The position numbers were made by a program, and so were the translations under genes. From Candidatus Heimdallarchaeota archaeon (lineage in GTDB: Archaea > Asgardarchaeota > Njordarchaeia > Njordarchaeales > JAMOTR01), in assembly GCA_027068385.1 (NCBI GenBank), contig JAMOTR010000047.1, forward strand, positions 1-6,018: 6,018 bases of DNA, written 5' to 3'. Numbering within the stretch: the first letter of the stretch is position 1; every line of letters begins with the position of its first letter. Of the stretch, positions 1 to 4,375 are shown one piece after another. The notes under the pieces were generated by a model that did no database searches, was not told the origin of the DNA, and worked only from the letters and a program-made list of their open reading frames with translations.

Positions 1-44
1 AATCGGAGACGCTAAGCCTAGTAGGTTATCTAAGGAAGATGTAC

Positions 45-50
45 GGAGGT
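45..50 (+). promoter_or_regulatory. Shine-Dalgarno site GGAGGT for the 56-427 gene
   Basis: GGAGGT matches the anti-SD core of archaeal 16S rRNA and is spaced 5 nt from ATG 56. It decides the start, because the frame itself is open upstream to position 2. Its presence suggests the gene is internal to an operon. A different upstream frame is also open from position 3 to a TAA at 66-68 and could be the tail of a preceding gene overlapping this start. Confidence 0.65.
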
Positions 51-55
51 TCTCG

Positions 56-427
56 ATGGAGTTTCTAAGAGCGGCCGAAGAAGTATTAGGGCCTCAAGGT
101 ACGGTGGCGTTAGCGAAAATATTAGTGGATAAAATGCGCGAATTCTTCGGGGACGATAGGATCTATGAGATAATAAAGGAAGCGTTCTCGAAGATAGCGA
201 CGTTCGACGTAAAGGTGGAGGGTAACGTGATACGCATGGTCTTCAAGCCGAACATGAAGGACGCTTATAAGTATATGCCCATGGCCTCCGGGATACCGTT
301 CCCCGCGTTAATGGTGGCGAAGGCGACGGCTAGAGATAAAGACTTCAAAATAAGAAGATTCGAACACAAGCCTAACGCCTATTGCTTACTCGAGATCGAG
401 ATAGTACGAGAATTTTACCGTTCTTAA
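56..427 (+). CDS. Hypothetical protein, 123 aa; faint V4R-like pattern
   Basis: I do not recognise this family with confidence. The ATG is chosen because a perfect GGAGGT lies 5 nt upstream. The protein begins with helix-prone sequence (about residues 1-47), followed by a strand-rich part (48-66, FDVKVEGNVIRMVFKP), a short hydrophobic segment with three prolines (75-88, MPMASGIPFPALMV) and a closing strand with one cysteine (HKPNAYCLLEIEI, 104-116). This order, ending in a Cys followed by alternating hydrophobics, is loosely like small ligand-binding V4R domains, but the usual second cysteine is absent, so that is only a guess. There is no signal peptide or membrane span. The frame stays open upstream to the window edge, so a longer protein beginning outside the window is possible. 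It is followed after 54 nt by another unknown gene on the same strand, probably co-transcribed. Confidence 0.7.
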   Translation: MEFLRAAEEVLGPQGTVALAKILVDKMREFFGDDRIYEIIKEAFSKIATFDVKVEGNVIRMVFKPNMKDAYKYMPMASGIPFPALMVAKATARDKDFKIRRFEHKPNAYCLLEIEIVREFYRS

Positions 428-471
428 GTACGTACTCGAAGAGGAAGAGGAAGTGGAAAAATCAAGCTTAA

Positions 472-476
472 GGAGG
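472..476 (+). promoter_or_regulatory. Shine-Dalgarno site GGAGG for the 482-1210 gene
   Basis: GGAGG sits 5 nt before ATG 482, within AAGGAGGAATGT. It supports this start and rules out the out-of-frame ATG at 478, which is too close. The 54-nt gap before it, rich in GAAGAGGAAG repeats, shows no convincing TATA box, in line with read-through from the upstream gene. Confidence 0.65.
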
Positions 477-481
477 AATGT

Positions 482-1210
482 ATGTTCGAGGATCTTAAGG
501 TGATCTCGATCAACGCTTGCAGGTATAAAGAGGTAGAAAAAAGGGCTAAGGAGGCCTTTGGTCCCATAATCGAGAAGTACTTCAGGAAACACGGCAACGA
601 GAGACGGTTCTCCCGTTTAGCTTCCGAGTTATATCTTGAAGCGAACAAGGCTAAGGTAAAAGATAGCGTATATGAACGGTCGTATGCGTGTTCTAGAGGC
701 CCTATAGTAATATTTAGACTCACGCGTGAGAACGACGAGATAAGGATGAGGATGGAATCGATGGGTGATAAGATTACGATAGACGTTACCCACGAATCCG
801 GTTACCACTTTATCGAGTTTCGCCCGTTAGAAGACGGGAAGTTTTACGAGATATACGTGGAGGAAGGATCCTTCGATGAAGAGGGGTTCGAGGAGGATGA
901 AGAGATCGTCGGATACATATGCGGATCTTCCCTCATCTCGTTCTTAAGGGTCCTTTATAAAGACCTCAAGGAGGACCCGGAGAAAGCGTATAAAACGCTC
1001 GCGAAGTTCTTCGAGGCGTCTAACAAGAGATGTCTCTTGTTCGATCCTAAGGATATAGAACCTGAATATCGGGAGGAAGCGTTCTATGAAGTTATCCCTA
1101 GGATTAAATCGATGTACGGTAGCTACTCTAAATCGCGCGACCCTGAGATACTAGAGGCGTCGTACGGATTCCTAAAGGAGGTCATTAAAGTGGCCGTCTC
1201 ACGATCGTAG
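482..1210 (+). CDS. Hypothetical charged protein, 242 aa
   Basis: No family is recognised. The start ATG has GGAGG at 472-476, 5 nt upstream; another ATG at 478 is in a different frame that stops at once. The protein is soluble-looking, with no signal peptide or membrane span. Residues 12-60 are helix-prone and basic. Residues 73-127 look like a run of beta strands (GPIVIFRL, IRMRMESM, KITIDVTHESGYHFIEFRP, KFYEIYVEEG). Residues 128-142 form a strongly acidic loop (SFDEEGFEEDEEIVG). The rest is mostly helical (151-242), with a helical-hairpin feel. Cysteines at 13, 70, 147 and 184 are scattered and do not form a metal motif. It probably shares a transcript with the 123-aa gene upstream, and its stop is 6 nt from the 3' end of the convergent tRNA. 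Codon use resembles the rest of the window, so it looks native and real. Confidence 0.8.
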   Translation: MFEDLKVISINACRYKEVEKRAKEAFGPIIEKYFRKHGNERRFSRLASELYLEANKAKVKDSVYERSYACSRGPIVIFRLTRENDEIRMRMESMGDKITIDVTHESGYHFIEFRPLEDGKFYEIYVEEGSFDEEGFEEDEEIVGYICGSSLISFLRVLYKDLKEDPEKAYKTLAKFFEASNKRCLLFDPKDIEPEYREEAFYEVIPRIKSMYGSYSKSRDPEILEASYGFLKEVIKVAVSRS

Positions 1211-1216
1211 TTCTTT

Positions 1217-1294
1217 TGGTGGGCCCGCGGGGATTCGAACCCCGGACCACCGGATTATGAGTCCGGCGCTCTGACCAGGCTGAGCTACGGGCCC
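1217..1294 (-). tRNA. tRNA with CAU anticodon, probably tRNA-Ile2
   Basis: Read on the minus strand, the sequence folds as a complete cloverleaf of 78 nt. The acceptor GGGCCCG pairs perfectly with CGGGCCC. The D stem is GCTC/GAGC around AGCCTGGTCA. The anticodon stem CCGGA/TCCGG holds loop CTCATAA (anticodon CAT). The variable loop is TGGTC, and the T stem CGGGG/CCCCG holds loop TTCGAAT. The discriminator is A, with CCA encoded. No intron is present. It is not an initiator: position 1-72 is G-C and the anticodon stem lacks the three G-C pairs next to the loop. The acceptor GGGCCCG and the overall sequence resemble archaeal tRNA-Ile, so I favour the isoleucine tRNA that reads AUA after agmatidine modification of C34 by TiaS. 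AUA is a common codon in this window. Elongator tRNA-Met remains possible. Confidence 0.93.
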
Positions 1295-1313
1295 TCGATG
1301 AGAAAGGAATTAT

Positions 1314-1325
1314 GAAAAATAAAAA
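1314..1325 (-). promoter_or_regulatory. TATA-like box for the tRNA; T-runs that may also terminate deoC
   Basis: On the minus strand this reads TTTTTATTTTTC, 20-31 nt before the first base of the tRNA, about where an archaeal TATA box (near -26) should be. The two T5 runs start just 1 nt after the deoC stop codon, and oligo-T tracts are archaeal terminators, so the same bases may end deoC transcription and start the tRNA. Position and composition support this; function is inferred. Confidence 0.5.
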
Positions 1326-1326
1326 G

Positions 1327-2016
1327 TTAATCTCGCTTCGGTGCGGTTTCTATGATTTTTACCCCAGAAGAACTACCTATACGGTCGGCTCCAGCTTCTA
1401 TCATCCTCACGGCCTGATCCCGGGTCCTTATTCCGCCCGCGGCTTTTACGTAGATTTTCTTACCGAATTCCTCCCCCAGCTCGTCGGCTAAGCGCCTTAG
1501 GAACCTCACGTCCTCTTCCGTGGCTTTACAATACACGCCCGTGGAAGTCTTTAAGAAGGTAGCCCCGCCCATTACCGCGTATCTAGCGGCCATCGTAATT
1601 TCGTACCTCGTGAGCAAGCACGTGTCGAGTATCGCCTTTATATGTTCGATATCATAAGTGCTCGCTATCTCAGCGATGTCCTCGAACTCCTTTTGTATCA
1701 CGCGAAAGTCTCCGCTCTTTACCGCGGATACGTTCACGACTACGTCGAGTTCGTGGACCCGTTGAGCCACTTTATCGGCTTCGAAGCGCTTTACCTCCGG
1801 GAACGTCGAGCCTAAGGGGAATCCTATCACCGCGCATACCTTTACGTTCGTTCCCTTCAGGAGCTCCCTAGCGTAAGGGGCCCGCCGGGGTGAGACGCAG
1901 ACGCTGTAGAAGTTATACCTTTTCGCCTCCTCACAGAGCTTCTCTATATCCTTACTGGACGCATCTTGTCTCAAATTAGTGTGATCGATACGCCTCGCTA
2001 AATCTTGGGGTAACAT
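1327..2016 (-). CDS. deoC: Deoxyribose-phosphate aldolase (DeoC), 229 aa
   Basis: This class I aldolase interconverts 2-deoxyribose 5-phosphate with glyceraldehyde 3-phosphate and acetaldehyde in the cytosol. It links deoxynucleoside breakdown to central carbon metabolism. The full TIM-barrel length (229 aa) is typical. Family signatures are present in order: DHTNL near the N-terminus (11-15), VCAVIGFPLGS (60-70), the aspartate in ELDVVVN (D91), the Schiff-base lysine in FLKTSTG (K156) and the second catalytic lysine in VKAAGGIRT (K191), then GADRIGSSSG (209-218), which binds phosphate. All three key residues are kept, so it should be active. The usual GA before the E-x-D motif is replaced by VH. 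ATG 2016 has no SD site; a TATA-like GTATTTTTAC lies about 22-31 nt upstream, inside the end of uppP, so the mRNA is probably leaderless and separately initiated 31 nt after uppP. Confidence 0.95.
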   Translation of the reverse strand: MLPQDLARRIDHTNLRQDASSKDIEKLCEEAKRYNFYSVCVSPRRAPYARELLKGTNVKVCAVIGFPLGSTFPEVKRFEADKVAQRVHELDVVVNVSAVKSGDFRVIQKEFEDIAEIASTYDIEHIKAILDTCLLTRYEITMAARYAVMGGATFLKTSTGVYCKATEEDVRFLRRLADELGEEFGKKIYVKAAGGIRTRDQAVRMIEAGADRIGSSSGVKIIETAPKRD

Positions 2017-2037
2017 AAATAGAAACGAAAGGAGCCG

Positions 2038-2047
2038 TAAAAATACC
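2038..2047 (-). promoter_or_regulatory. Candidate TATA box for deoC
   Basis: On the minus strand this region reads GTATTTTTAC, centred near 26 nt before the deoC ATG, the expected distance if transcription starts at the start codon. The absence of an SD site for deoC fits a leaderless mRNA. It lies between the uppP stop (2048-2050) and deoC. Confidence 0.4.
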
Positions 2048-2809
2048 TCATATTCCGAACTTTATAGAGACCGCGTAGAACGCTATCGATAGTAGTCCTA
2101 GTAGAATGAGCAACGGTCCCCGACGTATCTTGTCGACGAGCCTCATTAGAGCGTCTATGGTAATTATGCCGAATAAGAAGGAGAACGCTAGTCCTAAGAG
2201 CGGACCGATGGATAAGGAAACGTTTCCCATACCTAAGAACAAACCGGCGGCGATTACGGCCGGTATAGAGATGATGAAAGAGAACCTTAGCGCTTCCTTT
2301 CCCTCGACTCCCATTAGGCCTAGAGCGGTGAGCGTAAGACCGGATCTAGATAATCCTGGAGCTACCGCGAGCCCTTGAGCTATACCCGCGGCTATCGCTG
2401 CTCCCGCGTATATCCTTCTCTTCCCGAATTTCTTTACCTCAAGAGCTATCCCCGTGATGATGAGCATAGCTCCTACGAACGCGTACCCGTATTCTAGTCC
2501 CACGTATACGAAACGCAATACGATTAACGCCACCGCGGCCGAGACGATCACCGCTAATATCGCCAAGCGCCAGAACTCATCGATCTCTCCGTGCGATAGT
2601 TCTACGATGAGGTCGCGTATCTCGGACCTAAAGTAGACGATAGCCGCTAAAGCGGTACCTATGTGAAGGAAGAAAGCGTAGCTTAACGCCTCGGCCGGGT
2701 CCTCGCCTAGTAGCATAAGCACGAGCACGATCATTCCGGACGAGCTTACGGGTAGCCGTTCAAAAATACCTTGGAGTATACCTATTATGATCCGATAGAT
2801 AAGCTTCAC
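2048..2809 (-). CDS. uppP: Undecaprenyl-diphosphatase-like membrane phosphatase (UppP/BacA), 253 aa
   Basis: This family removes a phosphate from polyprenyl diphosphate to recycle the lipid carrier for glycan assembly; in archaea the substrate is likely a dolichyl/undecaprenyl-type diphosphate. It is an integral membrane protein with about seven or eight hydrophobic segments (around 5-35, 43-62, 82-105, 108-123, 134-152, 174-194, 199-224, 231-250). The first motif is QGIFERLPVSSSG: Q13 and E17 fit the (E/Q)xxxE signature and S22-S24 are present, but the histidine that follows SxG in E. coli (His30) is Met26. The second motif, PGLSRSGLT (151-159), is intact, including R155. The start is GTG with only a distant GGAAGAGG upstream; no later start would keep Q13 and E17. 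The GTG lies 50 nt inside the UPF0179 gene, suggesting co-transcription. The missing histidine makes activity less certain. Confidence 0.88.
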   Translation of the reverse strand: MKLIYRIIIGILQGIFERLPVSSSGMIVLVLMLLGEDPAEALSYAFFLHIGTALAAIVYFRSEIRDLIVELSHGEIDEFWRLAILAVIVSAAVALIVLRFVYVGLEYGYAFVGAMLIITGIALEVKKFGKRRIYAGAAIAAGIAQGLAVAPGLSRSGLTLTALGLMGVEGKEALRFSFIISIPAVIAAGLFLGMGNVSLSIGPLLGLAFSFLFGIITIDALMRLVDKIRRGPLLILLGLLSIAFYAVSIKFGI

Positions 2810-3308
2810 GCGACTTTCGTTCCTCTTCCTTTATCCTTATGACTACTCTCTTCAGAGGTTTACCCAGAGGACAATCCACTTTATCCTTAACGATGCGCAC
2901 TACCTCCACCTTTACGTTCTTCGGTATTCCGTCGTAGTTACAGTACGGCCGTTGTGGACACGTATAATGCGTACACCCCTCCCTATCGAAGCGAAAGGAC
3001 ATGTTCGGGATCGCCCTATCCTTGTCGATGTTGATCTCGAATTCCTTATGCTCAAGCATCACGCTCACTAAAGGTTCGTCCGTAAGAGAGCACTTTTTCG
3101 CCGGTATGGGTATCGAATGATATCCGCTATCCTCTTTCCTTAAGATGGATACGACCTTATAGCGGCGCTTACTCTCAAGCTTACCTACGCAGTATTTATA
3201 TAAAGGACACTTCTCACAAGCGCTACTAGGGGCTATAAATACGAACTCTAACCCCTCTTGAGCCATACTTTCCGGGAGGAACACCCCTATCTTTCCATCG
3301 CGCGTCAT
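2760..3308 (-). CDS. UPF0179 family cysteine-rich protein, 182 aa
   Basis: The sequence matches UPF0179, an uncharacterised archaeal family. Signs are an N-terminal EGLEFVFIAP strand, then CEKCPLYKYC (Cx2Cx5C) and RRYKVVSILR. A later CTHYTCPQRPYC (Cx4Cx5C) and a distal CPLGKPLKRV follow, with another Cys in AKKCSL between. These eight cysteines form two four-Cys sets, suitable for zinc or Fe-S binding; the ligand is unknown. I chose ATG 3308 because it keeps the usual opening strand (KIGVFLP). A TTG at 3329 and an internal ATG at 3266 are alternatives; the AT-rich box at 3317-3324 would fit the 3266 start better. No SD site helps. After CPLGKPLKRVVIRI, where family members normally end, about 20 basic and polar residues (KEEERKSREAYLSDHNRYTPRYF) run over the uppP start. 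Confidence 0.85.
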   Translation of the reverse strand: MTRDGKIGVFLPESMAQEGLEFVFIAPSSACEKCPLYKYCVGKLESKRRYKVVSILRKEDSGYHSIPIPAKKCSLTDEPLVSVMLEHKEFEINIDKDRAIPNMSFRFDREGCTHYTCPQRPYCNYDGIPKNVKVEVVRIVKDKVDCPLGKPLKRVVIRIKEEERKSREAYLSDHNRYTPRYF

Positions 3309-3316
3309 TCCTTGAG

Positions 3317-3324
3317 TTATATAT
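3317..3324. promoter_or_regulatory. AT-rich TTATATAT box in the divergent intergenic region
   Basis: TTATATAT is the best TATA-like element in the 74 nt between the divergent UPF0179 and pyruvate-kinase-like genes. Nearly palindromic, it could serve either strand: plus-strand transcription would start near 3347, leaving a leader of about 36 nt, while minus-strand transcription would start near 3294, upstream of the 3266 ATG but inside the 3308 start. For the plus gene, a weaker AATCTTAT (3353-3360), about 26 nt before ATG 3383, would fit a leaderless mRNA. Confidence 0.35.
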
Positions 3325-3382
3325 CCCAATAAGTTAGTGTAGCTCTACCCCAAATCTTATCTCAACGTTCGAAGATTACCGT

Positions 3383-4375
3383 ATGAAACCTATACTTACG
3401 TGGAACGAGAACGTAAATGAGATGCGGATGAAAACAAAAGAGTCGTTTTCGATACGCGTGACTAAACCCGTTAAACTTCCTGAGGATTTTAACGGCCCGA
3501 TTATCGTCGATCTTCCGGGACCTATGGTGAAGGTCTCCGGCAAGTTCGAGGACGAGGTTCCCCTCAATGATCTACCCGACGCGGTACAGGAGGTAGTAGA
3601 AGACGGGGATATAATACTATTGGGGGACGCTGAGGTGGTGCTAGAAGTAAGGGGATCGAGAGCGTTCGTGATCGTTCCCGGATACGTAAAGGACGCTCAG
3701 GTACACGTAGTAGGAAAAGACCTCCCGATAGAAGGGCCGACGGAGGAAGACGAAACGATGGCCTCCCTAGCTAAGGAGCTCGAAGCGCACGCTGTACTTA
3801 TATCTATGGTCCGCTCTGTAGAGGACGTAAGGAGATATTCTGAGCTCGTGCCTAAGAATACGCTCAAGATCGCTAAGATTGAGACGAACGGGGCCATAGA
3901 AAATCTTAAGGATATTATATCCGAGGCGGACGGATGCATACTAGCGCGCGGCGATCTGGAGTTAAACGCGCATGCGGAGATGATGTTTAAGTACGCTTCG
4001 GACCTGCGCGATTTATCGATAGCCATGTGCAAGCCTTACTTCGCTGGTACCGGATTTCTTAAGAGCCTCGTTAATAGGTATATCCCGGAGCGCTCCGAAG
4101 TGGACGACGTGAGCGCGTATATGCTCATGGGATATGACGGAATACTACTCACAAAAGAGTCTGGGGAGCGCGCTTATATCCGGTTTAATAAGATCGTAGA
4201 GAGCGTAAAGAAAGGATTCGGATTCTCAGAAGAAAGTACGGAGGTGAGTTCTTATGAGGAGGCCTTAAGGCTCAGCGTGGAACTCAAGCTCTCACATAAG
4301 ATAGGTACTATAAAGTTTGTAGGGGACGAGCGGGAATCAAGGAAGGCGTTCCTCCTTTGGGGAGTGAGAATATGA
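3383..4375 (+). CDS. Short, divergent pyruvate-kinase-like protein, 330 aa
   Basis: The core is clearly pyruvate kinase. DLPGPMVKV (43-51) matches DlpGPkiRvG; residues 75-118 look like the beta-barrel B domain; ISMVRSVEDVR (140-150) matches lSFVrs.eDV. AKIE (164-167) holds the catalytic Lys165 and Glu167, ARGDLE (188-193) the metal-binding Asp191, KPYFAGTGFLKSL (217-229) the threonine of ATQMLESM (Thr223), and RSEVDDVSAYMLMGYDGILLT matches tRAEvsDVanAvldGtDavMLs. Yet it is about 330 aa against the usual 450-480. The N-terminal part bearing the R-x-N-F-S-H-G nucleotide/K+ site is not seen, and the C-terminal domain is reduced to a stub ending LLWGVRI. No upstream in-frame start codon would restore the missing part. 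So it may be a non-catalytic or altered paralogue. No SD site; probably leaderless. Its TGA overlaps the flippase ATG (ATGA at 4372-4375). Confidence 0.85.
   Translation: MKPILTWNENVNEMRMKTKESFSIRVTKPVKLPEDFNGPIIVDLPGPMVKVSGKFEDEVPLNDLPDAVQEVVEDGDIILLGDAEVVLEVRGSRAFVIVPGYVKDAQVHVVGKDLPIEGPTEEDETMASLAKELEAHAVLISMVRSVEDVRRYSELVPKNTLKIAKIETNGAIENLKDIISEADGCILARGDLELNAHAEMMFKYASDLRDLSIAMCKPYFAGTGFLKSLVNRYIPERSEVDDVSAYMLMGYDGILLTKESGERAYIRFNKIVESVKKGFGFSEESTEVSSYEEALRLSVELKLSHKIGTIKFVGDERESRKAFLLWGVRI
4361..4364 (+). promoter_or_regulatory. Ribosome site GGAG deciding the flippase start at 4372
   Basis: GGAG within TTTGGGGAGTGAG lies 7 nt before ATG 4372, whose ATGA overlaps the preceding stop. 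This favours ATG 4372 over an in-frame TTG at 4357, five codons upstream, and implies translational coupling to the pyruvate-kinase-like gene. Confidence 0.6.

Noticed and set aside
428..481. GAAGAGGAAGAGGAAG purine repeat in the gap as a functional repeat or as a frameshifted extension of the 123-aa gene
   Set aside because: Too short for a repeat element; two frames stay open here and read as acidic or basic tails, so neither gives clear evidence for a frameshift.
424..723. Minus-strand open frames opposite the start of the 242-aa gene
   Set aside because: Serine/leucine-rich low-complexity translations typical of antisense shadow; no ribosome site or family features, while the plus gene has both.
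2106..2636. Plus-strand frames opposite uppP
   Set aside because: They mirror membrane-segment codons of uppP; proline/serine/asparagine-rich with no family pattern.
3309..3329. TTG 3329 as the UPF0179 start
   Set aside because: It overlaps the AT-rich TATATA element and lacks an SD site; ATG 3308 already includes the family's first strand.
3697..4032. Minus-strand 111-codon frame opposite the pyruvate-kinase-like gene
   Set aside because: Lies wholly opposite a gene with recognisable conserved motifs and reads as serine-rich shadow.
4357..4371. TTG at 4357 as the flippase start (five residues longer)
   Set aside because: ATG 4372 has GGAG 7 nt upstream and forms a standard ATGA overlap; the TTG sits inside the purine-rich ribosome site region.
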